From a virus: a DNA stretch of 64,000 bases. Position numbers and translations under genes: made by a program. The notes below the pieces were generated by a model. That model was not told the origin of the DNA, ran no database searches, and worked only from the letters and a program-made list of their open reading frames with translations. The first letter of the stretch is position 1. Each line of letters opens with the position of its first letter. This document shows positions 22,744 through 30,958 of the stretch, piece by piece. The stretch lies in IMG/VR virus record IMGVR_UViG_3300030385_002649, positions 1 to 64,000 of that record. One strand, written 5' to 3'.

Positions 22744-23339
22744 TGCGTGTTGCGAATTGTGTTCTTGTTCTTGGTTTTGTTTTGTCATTGACAGCTTGTC
22801 CTGGCCCTAACGGGGCTGCTAAAGCTCCAGTCGCTGATACCGGTGTGAAACAAGCTCACGCTGACATCTCGACTGGCAATGATGGGATGACGACCGAGCA
22901 GCGAAACGTCAAGAAGCGATTGGAGATGGACAATAGCTCCGGATCGATCAAGCACTTGTACGTTGTCTCCTCCATGAGCGGAGACGTGATCGTCTATTCG
23001 ACGGTCAAGGGTAAGGTGACTTCTTCTGGGAAGAGGTTGACTCCTCGCACGGTTGACGCTGGAACTGAGACGACTGGTCAATACAATCGTCTAAACAAGT
23101 TCGGTGTTCCAGTCAACATTGGCGGCGCTAATTATCGTACCACTGAGGTGATCCAGGATGACGGCACGTTTGGGTCGTCTATTCCTTACCTCTACTGGTG
23201 GGATGCTCAAGGCCGCTATCACCAGCATTACGTCACTGGTGGACAAATCCTTCATATCTCGGATCAACCGATTCGGGCTGCGAAGGTCATTCTGAACATG
23301 GAAGTTCAGGGTGATTCTGAGGGTTCTTCCTCGGATTGA
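22743..23339 (+). CDS. Lipoprotein, 198 aa
   Basis: ATG 22743 is preceded by aggagg. MRVANCVLVLGFVLSLTAC ends in a lipobox Leu-Thr-Ala-Cys. The mature protein has a central beta domain (HLYVVSSMSGDVIVYSTVKG) and a YWWDAQGRYHQHY segment. Last gene of the envelope cluster, followed by the structured non-coding region. Confidence 0.75.
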   Translation: MRVANCVLVLGFVLSLTACPGPNGAAKAPVADTGVKQAHADISTGNDGMTTEQRNVKKRLEMDNSSGSIKHLYVVSSMSGDVIVYSTVKGKVTSSGKRLTPRTVDAGTETTGQYNRLNKFGVPVNIGGANYRTTEVIQDDGTFGSSIPYLYWWDAQGRYHQHYVTGGQILHISDQPIRAAKVILNMEVQGDSEGSSSD

Positions 23340-23346
23340 TGATCCC

Positions 23347-23372
23347 GTCCTGGGCAGGACGTTAAACTGCCC
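23347..23372 (+). ncRNA. 26-nt pseudoknot-like element, copy B
   Basis: Stem 1 GTCC/GGAC (23347-23350, 23357-23360); GGGCA (23352-23356) pairs with TGCCC (23368-23372). Linker ends AAAC. It starts 8 bases after the stop of the lipoprotein gene. Confidence 0.6.
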
Positions 23373-23514
23373 TTTATCCACACTAACGAACCTTTCATAC
23401 ATGAGATTGCAGTTATGATTTTTGCATGTTTGTTTTGCATATCGTAAGTTATAATTTCTTATATTTTATGATTGGTTAGATGATATTATAGTCACGTGGA
23501 CGTTAAGCACAACC

Positions 23515-23540
23515 CTCCAGGGACGGAGACTAAACCGCCC
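23515..23540 (+). ncRNA. 26-nt pseudoknot-like element, copy C
   Basis: Stem 1 is CTCC/GGAG (23515-23518, 23525-23528), a compensatory change against GTCC/GGAC in copy B. GGG (23520-23522) can pair with CCC (23538-23540). Linker ACTAAAC. It abuts the tRNA-like structure at 23544. Confidence 0.55.
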
Positions 23541-23543
23541 GTT

Positions 23544-23667
23544 AGAATGATAGTTTAAGAGACAGTCTGCGCCCTGTTAGTTTGGGCGTTTAAACATTAG
23601 AGTTCTCATGGTAAAACGAGCGCATAACACAATTTGTGCTCATGCGGGTCCGAATCCCGTTCATTCT
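23544..23667 (+). ncRNA. tRNA-like structured RNA
   Basis: The ends agaatga (23544-23550) and tcattct (23661-23667) pair over 7 bases like an acceptor stem. A T-arm-like hairpin gcggg-tccgaat-cccgt directly precedes the 3' strand. A D-arm-like ctc-atggtaaaac-gag and a hairpin agcgca/tgtgct with a 10-base loop stand where a tRNA would have its D and anticodon arms. An extra hairpin (gtttaa...ttaaac enclosing gccc/gggc) sits after the acceptor strand. The T-loop has C where tRNAs have T55 and the anticodon loop is too long, so it is not an ordinary tRNA. It could be a decayed tRNA or an RNA that mimics one. Confidence 0.4.
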
Positions 23668-23704
23668 TTTTTCTAACCATTCCAACCCTTTATAAGGAGG
23701 AAAC

Positions 23705-24205
23705 ATGTCTCGATATACAATTGGGAAGAAAATTCATGAGATGCCTTTCAACCAAGGTAAGGCACTTGAGAACATATTGCATCCAGTGTGCCTCAAACTC
23801 GGGGTGCTCAGCCTAAGACACAGGATCGTCTGTCAAGAAGTAATCGACCGCGATTATTTGTTGCCAATCTTGGAAGAGGCTGAGCGCTGGTATCTAGATG
23901 ATTTCGAGCCTGACGAGGAACGTTCGATGATCGTCCCAAAGGAAGACATCAAACAATTCAAAGAACTGAACGAGATCCTAGAAACGATCATCAAGCGAAA
24001 CAGTCGCAAAAAAGAAAAGACCATCACCTACACAGAAGGCAAGAAATTGATTGATACATCCTCTTTCTTGCTTACCTTCGAACCAGAGGAGGATGACAGA
24101 ATTCGTTGTAAGGACGGTCACACTATGGAAAAGAAGACACTCCAAGATCTGGTGAACCACGTGAGGGACGCTAGTCCCGCTCTAATGCTCAAATGGCGAG
24201 ATTAA
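23705..24205 (+). CDS. Hypothetical protein, 166 aa
   Basis: ATG 23705 after ataaggagg. Helical and charged, with a central Lys/Arg run (KRNSRKKEKTI) and CKDGH near the end. First gene after the non-coding region, so probably first in a new transcript. Function unknown. Confidence 0.7.
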   Translation: MSRYTIGKKIHEMPFNQGKALENILHPVCLKLGVLSLRHRIVCQEVIDRDYLLPILEEAERWYLDDFEPDEERSMIVPKEDIKQFKELNEILETIIKRNSRKKEKTITYTEGKKLIDTSSFLLTFEPEEDDRIRCKDGHTMEKKTLQDLVNHVRDASPALMLKWRD

Positions 24206-24402
24206 TGAGGGCAATTCTTTGGCCTCTATCATTGACCGTGTTCTTTGGATCAATGATAGTCCTGATTATTTCTTTATTGTATGGTGCTAGTGACAACACG
24301 ATAGAGGCGATCACGCCGTTCGTTGCTGTCTCAGAAGCGACGGCCATTTTCTGTGGATTATCTTTCCTGGTTTATGAGGACGGACCGGAGAACAACGGGT
24401 AA
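24205..24402 (+). CDS. Small membrane protein, 65 aa
   Basis: ATG 24205 in a TAATG overlap (an in-frame ATG at 24193 is possible). Two hydrophobic segments: WPLSLTVFFGSMIVLIISLL and a weaker AITPFVAVSEATAIFCGLSF. Acidic C-terminus. Confidence 0.6.
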   Translation: MRAILWPLSLTVFFGSMIVLIISLLYGASDNTIEAITPFVAVSEATAIFCGLSFLVYEDGPENNG

Positions 24403-24554
24403 TGTGCATAATTTGCGTCGATTTCATGAAACAATCTATTACTGTCAATGAGGCACATGGTATTTTATCAGAGATGCAGTCCGATTTGGACAAAGAACAC
24501 CTATTAGAGATTGAGGAGATGCTTAAAGCCGAACAAGAACACGACGATACTTAA
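24402..24554 (+). CDS. Small conserved-type phage protein, 50 aa
   Basis: ATG 24402 in a TAATG overlap. MCIICVDFMKQSITVNEAHG starts with a Cys-x2-Cys pair, then an acidic helical part (EMQSDLDKEHLLEIEEMLKA). The C-x-x-C...EA...L pattern is one I associate with small phage hypotheticals. Role unknown. Confidence 0.55.
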   Translation: MCIICVDFMKQSITVNEAHGILSEMQSDLDKEHLLEIEEMLKAEQEHDDT

Positions 24555-24568
24555 CAATACCATCATCA

Positions 24569-24578
24569 AGCCAAGTGG
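24569..24578 (+). other. Polar motif AGCCAAGTGG, copy 7 (intergenic)
   Basis: Exact copy in the 50-base gap between the genes ending 24554 and starting 24605. Confidence 0.8.
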
Positions 24579-24604
24579 GTGCTATAACCCACTAAGGAAG
24601 AAAA

Positions 24605-24970
24605 ATGAAGCCTTCTACCATCACAAAACAAATCATCGCCTTGATGCAAGACCTCCCTGACGATTGGAGCGTTATCAAGGCGGAAGGCGGTGTTCTTTAT
24701 CTCAGGCACAAGTCCCAGATTGACGTCAAGCTAAAAGGCTATCATTACGTTGACGTCAATCTTGACGGTGAGGATACGCAGGTTATTCTGGGCTACTGGA
24801 ATTATCGAAAGATCAGGAAGGCCGCTCAAACTCTAGTCCGTGAGAAGACGATGAGGGCTATTGAACGGCATGACTTGCTTATCCCTGAGGACGAGATCAA
24901 GATCGGAGGTCTGGGCTCACTGGCTCTCCTCTCCAGCTCGGCGCTCGTTCGGCTGCCTCTTGAGTACTAG
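24605..24970 (+). CDS. Hypothetical protein, 121 aa
   Basis: ATG 24605 after aaggaag. An alpha/beta protein (DWSVIKAEGGVLYLRHKSQI, strands) with a helical basic middle and a moderately hydrophobic C-terminus. Its stop overlaps the next start as TAGTG. Confidence 0.65.
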   Translation: MKPSTITKQIIALMQDLPDDWSVIKAEGGVLYLRHKSQIDVKLKGYHYVDVNLDGEDTQVILGYWNYRKIRKAAQTLVREKTMRAIERHDLLIPEDEIKIGGLGSLALLSSSALVRLPLEY

Positions 24971-25167
24971 TGGGCGAGTTCAAGCCGAAAAGTCCGGGTT
25001 GGAAAAGCATTGAGGATCCCTCGGTGCAGACCACTCTTGGTAGGCTCAAAACAGTCAACGCTAAGAAGCGGACTGCTAGGAATAAGACGGTCAGAACAGT
25101 CCTGACCGTTATTTGTGGAGTTGCTCTCACTTTGTGGGTGTGCTTCCGTCTAATCCCCCAATTTTAG
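24970..25167 (+). CDS. Tail-anchored small membrane protein, 65 aa
   Basis: GTG 24970 in a TAGTG overlap. Lys-rich cytoplasmic part, then VRTVLTVICGVALTLWVCFR as a single membrane segment near the C-terminus. Confidence 0.6.
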   Translation: MGEFKPKSPGWKSIEDPSVQTTLGRLKTVNAKKRTARNKTVRTVLTVICGVALTLWVCFRLIPQF

Positions 25168-25174
25168 GAGAGTT

Positions 25175-25555
25175 ATGATTGAATTCGGAGATTCGGACAC
25201 TTCTGGTGACGCTGTTGCGAAGAAAACGCTTCATATTGTTACCGAGTGTACCGCAGCCGCAGCCGACAAAGGATTGGAGATTAAATTCCCAGAGGGAACT
25301 CTCTCTTATGTCCTAACGTTCAATCTCAGGCACCTTGCTAATGAGATTGACCGAATTGCCACCCTCACTCCGGAAGGAGCAGCTGAGCACGTTGCAAGTG
25401 CGAAGAGAATCAGTGAAGGAATCGAGAAGCTCTTAGACAGGGTTCAAGGTGTCGACAACGCTAACGTTGAATTCGATATTAATACTGAGGAAGATCTGGT
25501 TGATTTTTATCGTCGGGAAGGCTTGGAGCCTCCTGATGAGTCCGGAGAGGTTTAA
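25175..25555 (+). CDS. Hypothetical protein, 126 aa
   Basis: ATG 25175 after taggagag. Helical and acidic throughout, with no catalytic motif. It overlaps the next gene by 20 bases. Confidence 0.65.
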   Translation: MIEFGDSDTSGDAVAKKTLHIVTECTAAAADKGLEIKFPEGTLSYVLTFNLRHLANEIDRIATLTPEGAAEHVASAKRISEGIEKLLDRVQGVDNANVEFDINTEEDLVDFYRREGLEPPDESGEV

Positions 25556-25877
25556 CTCCGAGTGTCCCAAGTGTGGAGAGGGAATTTACTCTCTTTCTAA
25601 ATTCAGTTATTGTTGGCGGCATTTACAGCAGAAATGCCCCATCTGGAAGACATACGGTGGAGAACACCTGCACCGTACGTGCACTTGTGGATACATTTAT
25701 GCTATCCTCCCAAAAGACCAAAGTGACGAACTCGCAGAAGGAGAGTCGCAGGCGTGGTTGGATAGAAAAGTCGACGAAACTCTAGACATTACGGAAGATT
25801 CCGTCTTAATCCTTCCTGAGGATATAGATTGGGAGCCTCCTAGTGAAGATTTTCATAAACGTTCTGATATAGGATGA
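25536..25877 (+). CDS. Zinc-ribbon-like protein, 113 aa
   Basis: I place the start at ATG 25536, just after ttggagc, rather than the ATG at 25449, which lies deep in the previous gene. CPKCGEG near residue 10 and RTCTCGY near residue 45 give two Cys pairs with His and further Cys between them. The C-terminus is acidic. Possible nucleic-acid or protein adaptor. Confidence 0.6.
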   Translation: MSPERFNSECPKCGEGIYSLSKFSYCWRHLQQKCPIWKTYGGEHLHRTCTCGYIYAILPKDQSDELAEGESQAWLDRKVDETLDITEDSVLILPEDIDWEPPSEDFHKRSDIG

Positions 25878-25883
25878 AACACA

Positions 25884-27071
25884 ATGGAATCAATTATTCA
25901 ATTCTTGCGTGACGCTAAGAATAGAGGACAGGACCCTCTACAAGCTCTACGTGATAGGAAAACCAACATCCAGATCTACCGAAATCCAGCCTACGATGAT
26001 CTCGTTGGCCTGAAATGCCTCGGAAAGGAACTCGGAAAGATTGATCGTGAGTGCAATGGGATTGTTATCGATGTGAGACGCATAATCCCAATTGCTGTGC
26101 CTTTCAATGTCTGGCGCAATGACAATGACAACGGCGATGCGCTATTCAATTGGTGTAACTTTAGCTATACTGACAAGGAAGATGGCTTTCTGGCTATCTT
26201 GTATTACTACGATGATCACTGGCAGGTTAACACCGATGACTCGTTCGGGTATGGCAAGGTGCCTAACTTTTCGGGAAACTGGAGAGACCTGTTCTGGAAG
26301 CACGCGCCTGAAAGTCTGATCGATGGGCTGCGGACGTATGATCGGAACGCGCACACCACTTTCTTGTTTGAGGTGTGCGCTCCTGAGATACGGACGGTCC
26401 GTAAGCATGCTGAGCCTAAGATCACGCTGGTGGGGATCAATAACTTCGATAGTCGTAGAATGCTGACTGACTATGGCGTCTATGATGTGATGAGTATGGC
26501 AAACAGGTTCGGCGTCAATGCCATCAAGTTCACCGAGTTCTACGCTCGTGGAGTCTCCAGAGCGAGAATAAATGCCATGGCAGAGATTAACGCTTATCTA
26601 GCGTCTAAGACCGAAAACGATCCGACCTTTGAAGGTGTCGTCCTTAGGGATGATCACAATCGGAGGCTTGTCATACAGACTGAGACTTTCAAAACTCTCA
26701 GGCGGTTGAAGGGCATCAAGTCCATGAAACCTGAGAACATCGTCCCGCTCTGTATGAAGGGCGAAAACGAACAGTTCTTTAGTGCTTTGCCAGATTGTGT
26801 TAGCGCTTTCAAGACGGTTAGCGGAAAGCTGACAGAGGCTTTTAAGGACCTGAGCGAGACTTGGATGTCACACAGGGAGCTTGAGACCAACAAGGACTTC
26901 GCCGAGCAAGTTAAGGAACACCCATTCGGTTGGCTCCTTTTTAAAATGCGTAAGATCAATCCTGGGGGCAGCCCTGAGGATCTTAGGCAACTTTGGCGCG
27001 ATAAGTGCCATCACCAAAAGATTTCCGAGAAGCTTTTCGGGGATCAAGTTCTAGAGTACACGGAGATTTAA
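25884..27071 (+). CDS. T4 Rnl1-like RNA ligase
   Basis: A 395-aa protein with the nucleotidyltransferase motifs of ATP-dependent RNA ligase 1: Lys98 in TDKEDGF (motif I, the adenylated lysine), FLFEVCAP (motif IIIa/III), FEGVVLR (motif IV) and a Lys-rich KGIKSMK (motif V). The upstream RECNGIVID block is also typical of the T4 Rnl1 family (PF09511). Such enzymes seal 5'-phosphate to 3'-OH RNA ends, in T4 to repair tRNA cut by host anticodon nucleases. The phage's own tRNAs, HAD protein and nucleotidyltransferase fit that role. T4 Rnl1 is 374 aa, so the length is right. Confidence 0.9.
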   Translation: MESIIQFLRDAKNRGQDPLQALRDRKTNIQIYRNPAYDDLVGLKCLGKELGKIDRECNGIVIDVRRIIPIAVPFNVWRNDNDNGDALFNWCNFSYTDKEDGFLAILYYYDDHWQVNTDDSFGYGKVPNFSGNWRDLFWKHAPESLIDGLRTYDRNAHTTFLFEVCAPEIRTVRKHAEPKITLVGINNFDSRRMLTDYGVYDVMSMANRFGVNAIKFTEFYARGVSRARINAMAEINAYLASKTENDPTFEGVVLRDDHNRRLVIQTETFKTLRRLKGIKSMKPENIVPLCMKGENEQFFSALPDCVSAFKTVSGKLTEAFKDLSETWMSHRELETNKDFAEQVKEHPFGWLLFKMRKINPGGSPEDLRQLWRDKCHHQKISEKLFGDQVLEYTEI

Positions 27072-27073
27072 TC

Positions 27074-27721
27074 ATGACGAAGAAAACCACCACTGCACTG
27101 CAAATCGACATCAACAAGATCGAGGTTAACACTGAGTTGACCAAGGATGACCTGATTGCCGTCGCGGTTAGTCATTACGAGCAAGGGCTGCTAGCCCAAC
27201 GCGATGAGTTGCAAAAGACCATCGCGGCGGCGCGGAAGGAACTCAAGACTAAGTACGCAGGCCGTGATAGCCTTATCAAGGCGGTGGTCATCGCTGAATA
27301 CGCTGACAAGGCAGCGGCGGTTGTTAACGCAATTGCAGCCCTAGGAAAGAAAGCGACCTTTAAGACTCGCTGGGTTTTCATCAACGAGCAGGAGTGGAAT
27401 GACCCCAAGATCCCTGAAGTTAAGGGTTATCTTGGGATCAATTCTACGAACAACTGTTATGAGTTCGTGTCAAATGACTTCGATTTCCCGCTGAGCGGTG
27501 ACATCCTCGTTGAGCAAAACGAGATCAATGCGCTTGACGACAAGCTAATCGAGCATATGGAAGAGATGACCGAGGTTCGTAAGGGACTGAATGGAATCTC
27601 CACCAAGGAGCGACAGGTTAAGGCTTCGTTTGCTGTCAACTTGCTGCAGAACGATGAGAAGGGCAAGGCTCTCCTTGCTTCGATCATGAACTCTGACTCT
27701 CCTTTCCCCATGCTGACTTAA
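27074..27721 (+). CDS. Hypothetical protein with helical N-terminus, 215 aa
   Basis: ATG 27074 directly follows the ligase gene (cggag upstream); an ORF start at 27005 lies inside the ligase. The N-terminal half is coiled-coil-like (LLAQRDELQKTIAAARKELK) and the centre has a beta segment (FKTRWVFINEQEWNDPKIPE). A terminator follows. Function unknown; co-transcription with the ligase is likely. Confidence 0.7.
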   Translation: MTKKTTTALQIDINKIEVNTELTKDDLIAVAVSHYEQGLLAQRDELQKTIAAARKELKTKYAGRDSLIKAVVIAEYADKAAAVVNAIAALGKKATFKTRWVFINEQEWNDPKIPEVKGYLGINSTNNCYEFVSNDFDFPLSGDILVEQNEINALDDKLIEHMEEMTEVRKGLNGISTKERQVKASFAVNLLQNDEKGKALLASIMNSDSPFPMLT

Positions 27722-27727
27722 GAGGAC

Positions 27728-27755
27728 GAGCGGGCGATCTTAGGGTCGCCCGCTC
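27728..27755 (+). terminator. Rho-independent terminator
   Basis: A 10-bp perfect stem gagcgggcga / tcgcccgctc with an 8-base loop, followed by cttctt. It lies 6 bases after the stop at 27721. Confidence 0.85.
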
Positions 27756-27761
27756 CTTCTT

Positions 27762-28655
27762 ATGAAATTGCATTATACAAACCGTCGACTTGATCTTGAC
27801 GGTTCCAAGGAATTCATCGCAGCAATAAAGCGTGATGCCCGCTCGTGGAGCAAATCGTCTGTCAAGGACCAGGACCCCGGAGAGTGTTGGTATCTGACTA
27901 AGTCTCATGAGGATATTGAGAAAAAAGATGATGGCGACGTAATTTTTGTAGATAACTACGACGATTTGCTCCACGAGCTTTACGTCAGGCATCCGAAGGA
28001 TGAGAATGGCTTATCTCCTGTGCAGCCAAATTCTGGGGGCTACATTTACATCGACGATACTAACCGTCACGTTGCTGATGACACGTCTCCCGATCTTCTA
28101 GCTGAGTACGCTAAGAAATATCCGTTAGTACTGTGCACGCTAAAACTACGTAATTCTGAAAAATGTGTTGACATCTCGGAAAGGTATTCTACTCAGTGGA
28201 TCTGGCGCGGAGAATATTTAGTCAATGCACGGTCGATTGAATACAACCCGAAGATGGCCAAGGAAAAGGTCGCTAAGAGAAAAGCTTTAATCGGACGACG
28301 CATCAAGAATAACAAACTTGGTGTTAAGACTTTGAAGTCGATTTATTGGAGGCTTGGAAGCGTGATCTTCGACTTCATACAAGAAGACGAGCACGATTGG
28401 TTCCACGTTGGCAGAAAAACCAGAGATCGTTTGATAAAGAGGATCAACCATTATGTTATGGTTGTTAAGAAACTGAAGCTTAGTTTCAGAGATCAGACAA
28501 CCTGGGGATCCATCGTTGAGCTTAAACCGTTCGTCCCTAATTTGTTGAAGCATAAAAACGAGGAATACGTCAAGCTTGGCAAGTTTTTACGTGCTGAATT
28601 GCGCAGGAAGAAGGATTATCATGCCAATGTTCCGAGTTGTGATAAACCGTCATGA
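27762..28655 (+). CDS. Hypothetical basic protein, 297 aa
   Basis: ATG 27762 begins right behind the terminator, with only weak ribosome-site character (ccttctt precedes it). The C-terminal half is strongly basic and helical (KEKVAKRKALIGRRIKNNKL). Overlaps the next gene by 35 bases. No family recognised. Confidence 0.65.
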   Translation: MKLHYTNRRLDLDGSKEFIAAIKRDARSWSKSSVKDQDPGECWYLTKSHEDIEKKDDGDVIFVDNYDDLLHELYVRHPKDENGLSPVQPNSGGYIYIDDTNRHVADDTSPDLLAEYAKKYPLVLCTLKLRNSEKCVDISERYSTQWIWRGEYLVNARSIEYNPKMAKEKVAKRKALIGRRIKNNKLGVKTLKSIYWRLGSVIFDFIQEDEHDWFHVGRKTRDRLIKRINHYVMVVKKLKLSFRDQTTWGSIVELKPFVPNLLKHKNEEYVKLGKFLRAELRRKKDYHANVPSCDKPS

Positions 28656-28845
28656 CACTGACACCCTAAATTATGGGGGACCGCTGCTGAACGTGACCGT
28701 AACCGCTGACAGCAAGAAGCAAATTGAGGATATGTTCGACAAAGCAACTGGGCAATGCTTTGAACTTTACATTAAGGAATTTGAACCTGATGGGATTGAC
28801 GCTCTAAAGGAGCACATTCGAGAATTTGAGGATCGATACCTGTGA
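28621..28845 (+). CDS. Hypothetical protein, 74 aa
   Basis: ATG 28621 follows aagaagga inside the end of the previous gene; the TTG at 28576 is less likely. Strand-helix-helix small protein with one Cys. It ends in a GTGA overlap with the next mini-gene. Confidence 0.6.
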   Translation: MPMFRVVINRHDTDTLNYGGPLLNVTVTADSKKQIEDMFDKATGQCFELYIKEFEPDGIDALKEHIREFEDRYL

Positions 28846-28979
28846 CCTGCACTGTTAATGGTTGTACAAAAACCGCAACAGCGGATGATCCAGACGTGAT
28901 TTGTAACGATCACTGGCGCATCTGGTATAATTGCGACTGCAGCAGAATGTGCGAAAACTGTCTGTTAAAGCCACAATAG
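28842..28979 (+). CDS. Cys-rich miniprotein, 45 aa
   Basis: GTG 28842 overlaps the previous stop (GTGA). Eight cysteines and one His fall as C-x4-C, C-x2-D-H, C-x-C and C-x2-C, enough for one or two zinc sites. Basic residues are few. Likely protein- or RNA-binding. Confidence 0.6.
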   Translation: MTCTVNGCTKTATADDPDVICNDHWRIWYNCDCSRMCENCLLKPQ

Positions 28980-29015
28980 CACTGAACGTATTTAGACAAC
29001 GTACTTGGAGGCCAA

Positions 29016-30098
29016 ATGGCTACTAAAGCACCACTATTGCCAGACATTATGGCATCCGACCTAACCAAAGTCGCAATTTTTCTAGGGGCTCAACCAGATC
29101 CTGACGGGCTGGCTTCCCAGCACATGATGGCCGAACTCATCAGGATCAAGAACCCATCAGTGATAATTGGAAAATTCCATCGAGGAGACTTCAGTCATCC
29201 CCAGAACTCCACCATGGTGCAACTGTTAGGAATGGACTCTATTCCCTACAGCGAGTTCAATAAGGATGACGGTTGGTCTACTATCATTTCATGCGATGGA
29301 CCGCCGAGCGTGTGCCCAAGCTATCGGACTGAAAGCGGCGGGACTAAGACTGTAATTCCTGATTTCGTAATTGACCACCATGAGCAGAAGGGGCCCAAGC
29401 CAAGTGGTGGGGCCGACGTTCGCCCAATCGGGTCTTGCTCATCGATAATGTGGGAATACGCCATGGAGTCTGGTTACGACTTCGGCACAGAAGAGGGAGT
29501 AAAGCTGGCGACAGCACTCGGCGTCGGAATCAACACTGACACCCGGTTTGGAGGGGAAGAATCCTGTTCTCCCCTTGACTATGAGGCCCTAGCTTATTGC
29601 CAGATTAACAAGGATGATAAGCTTTACCGCGACATTCTTAATTATCCTAAGCCTGAGTACTTCATGGACTTGATGGTGGATGGGTGGAAGCATAAAGTTC
29701 CTGAAGGTAACGTTCTTGTTACAGGAATTGGGACTCTTAACCCGGCTCGTGTCTGGGTCGTACCGGCTCTGGCCGAAGAGTATCTTAAAATGTCCGGGGT
29801 CGATACGACCGTGGTTTTCGCCATCATTGAAGGGCCGGAAGGCAACTATATCAAGATTAGCGTCCGCTCGAACCGATCATCCCTTAACGTGGACACCTTC
29901 ACTAGACAAGCTTTTGGCTCTGGAGGCGGCAAGCGTGGCGCTGGAGCAGCGACTGTTAGTGTTCCCCCTCTGCTTCAGTGTTCTGAGGCAAGCCAAAGAG
30001 ATAAGTTCTATGAGGCTGTCCGAGAAATGATCATCCACAAGACGCTTCAAACTGCCAATGACGGGGCTAGGTCTAAGAAGGAAGAAGCAGCAGAATGA
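29016..30098 (+). CDS. DHH-family phosphoesterase
   Basis: A 360-aa protein with AQPDPDG (motif I aspartates, residues 25-31), FVIDHHE (the DHH motif at Asp120-His-His) and, near the C-terminus, a Gly-rich GSGGGKRGAGAA that matches the DHHA1 substrate-binding loop. This is the layout of NrnA/GdpP-type phosphoesterases, which use two metal ions to cut short oligonucleotides, pAp or cyclic dinucleotides. In a phage it could degrade nano-RNA or a host signalling nucleotide; the substrate is not shown. ATG 29016 follows ttggagg. The gene ends in ATGA overlap with the ATPase gene, suggesting joint function. Confidence 0.85.
   Translation: MATKAPLLPDIMASDLTKVAIFLGAQPDPDGLASQHMMAELIRIKNPSVIIGKFHRGDFSHPQNSTMVQLLGMDSIPYSEFNKDDGWSTIISCDGPPSVCPSYRTESGGTKTVIPDFVIDHHEQKGPKPSGGADVRPIGSCSSIMWEYAMESGYDFGTEEGVKLATALGVGINTDTRFGGEESCSPLDYEALAYCQINKDDKLYRDILNYPKPEYFMDLMVDGWKHKVPEGNVLVTGIGTLNPARVWVVPALAEEYLKMSGVDTTVVFAIIEGPEGNYIKISVRSNRSSLNVDTFTRQAFGSGGGKRGAGAATVSVPPLLQCSEASQRDKFYEAVREMIIHKTLQTANDGARSKKEEAAE
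29398..29407 (+). other. Polar motif AGCCAAGTGG, copy 8
   Basis: Exact copy in the frame reading Lys-Pro-Ser-Gly-Gly inside the DHH phosphoesterase gene. Confidence 0.8.
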
Positions 30099-30958
30099 TC
30101 ACTGAAGCAACAGTAAAAGCTGGTTGGCCTAGCACCTTAGGATCACTGAAGGATAGAACCTTCAAATTCACAAAAGGGGTCAACATCCTGTTCGGCCCTA
30201 ACGGGTGCGGCAAGACAACGCTGATGCAAATAATGGGTTCCTATTCTGGATGCCCGGAATTTGGAGGCTGGTCCAAATTTGTCGATCCTTACATCAAAAA
30301 AGGCCGTCCGTTTCCTCAGGGGTTCCAGGATTTGGCCCCTGGTGGTAAGTCCCTTAGCGAGAACGAGGAATTGGCTTCTATCGTGTGGAATGGGGCTCCC
30401 AGCTTCTTGCATATGGCGCACAGGTCTGACCAAGACATGCAGTACTTCGGTGAAGAGCACGATTTGCTGACCGACATGCAGCGATTAAGTTCCGTCTTAA
30501 AGCGTAGGTCTTCTGGCCAAGAACGGTTAGCTCGGATTGCTGCTCTGTGTGAAACTCTTCAAGCTCCTCCTGATCTTAGCGTTGTTAATGATTTGGTCAA
30601 GAACGCTAATGATGAGTTTGTTAACGCTGAGGACGAGTTTAGGGCTTTCGTCGCTAGGTGCAAGGAGGAGAACGAGGATGGCCCGGTAACTTGCTTGTTG
30701 GATGAACCGACCCGTTCTATGGACATCATCACGACGGTTGCTTTTTGGCGGAATGTCGTGCCTCGGTTGGCCGAGAGTTGTCAATTGATTATTGCTACTC
30801 ATTGTCCTCTTGTTTTGCTAGCTCCGCCTCCGGGCGATGGTTATTACAACATGGTTGATATGAGAGAAGGTTATGAGAAACTCGCCAGGAGTTACATGGC
30901 TGCGATGATTGATGATGAGAAACTCCCTAGCGTCAACGGAAGTTGGTGGGCTAGCTAA
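30095..30958 (+). CDS. SMC/ABC-type ATPase
   Basis: Walker A GPNGCGKT at residues 34-41, a signature-like SSGQE near residue 138, Walker B VTCLLDEP and an H-loop ATHCP make a complete single ABC ATPase head of 287 aa. A short helical insertion replaces the long SMC coiled coil, as in AAA_21/OLD- or RecF-like ATPases. It overlaps the DHH phosphoesterase gene by ATGA, so nuclease and ATPase are probably produced together, reminiscent of SbcCD/Rad50-Mre11 pairing. That partnership is inference. Confidence 0.8.
   Translation: MITEATVKAGWPSTLGSLKDRTFKFTKGVNILFGPNGCGKTTLMQIMGSYSGCPEFGGWSKFVDPYIKKGRPFPQGFQDLAPGGKSLSENEELASIVWNGAPSFLHMAHRSDQDMQYFGEEHDLLTDMQRLSSVLKRRSSGQERLARIAALCETLQAPPDLSVVNDLVKNANDEFVNAEDEFRAFVARCKEENEDGPVTCLLDEPTRSMDIITTVAFWRNVVPRLAESCQLIIATHCPLVLLAPPPGDGYYNMVDMREGYEKLARSYMAAMIDDEKLPSVNGSWWAS

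Larger units (their letters stand above)
23340..23704 (+). other. 365-base non-coding region
   Basis: No ORF is credible here. It holds two 26-nt pseudoknot-like elements, an AT-rich middle (about 23400-23500, including ttataat at 23449) that could contain a promoter, and the tRNA-like fold. The ribosome site ataaggagg of the next gene lies at its right end. Confidence 0.7.

Noticed and set aside
23515-23540. Group I intron-like or twister-like reading of the element with gactaaa
   Set aside because: The needed P7/S or twister core pairings are absent, and the same 26-nt element recurs alone at three other sites.
23605-23667. Ordinary tRNA gene
   Set aside because: The T-loop lacks T55, the anticodon loop is 10 bases, and the acceptor 5' strand lies 60 bases too far upstream.
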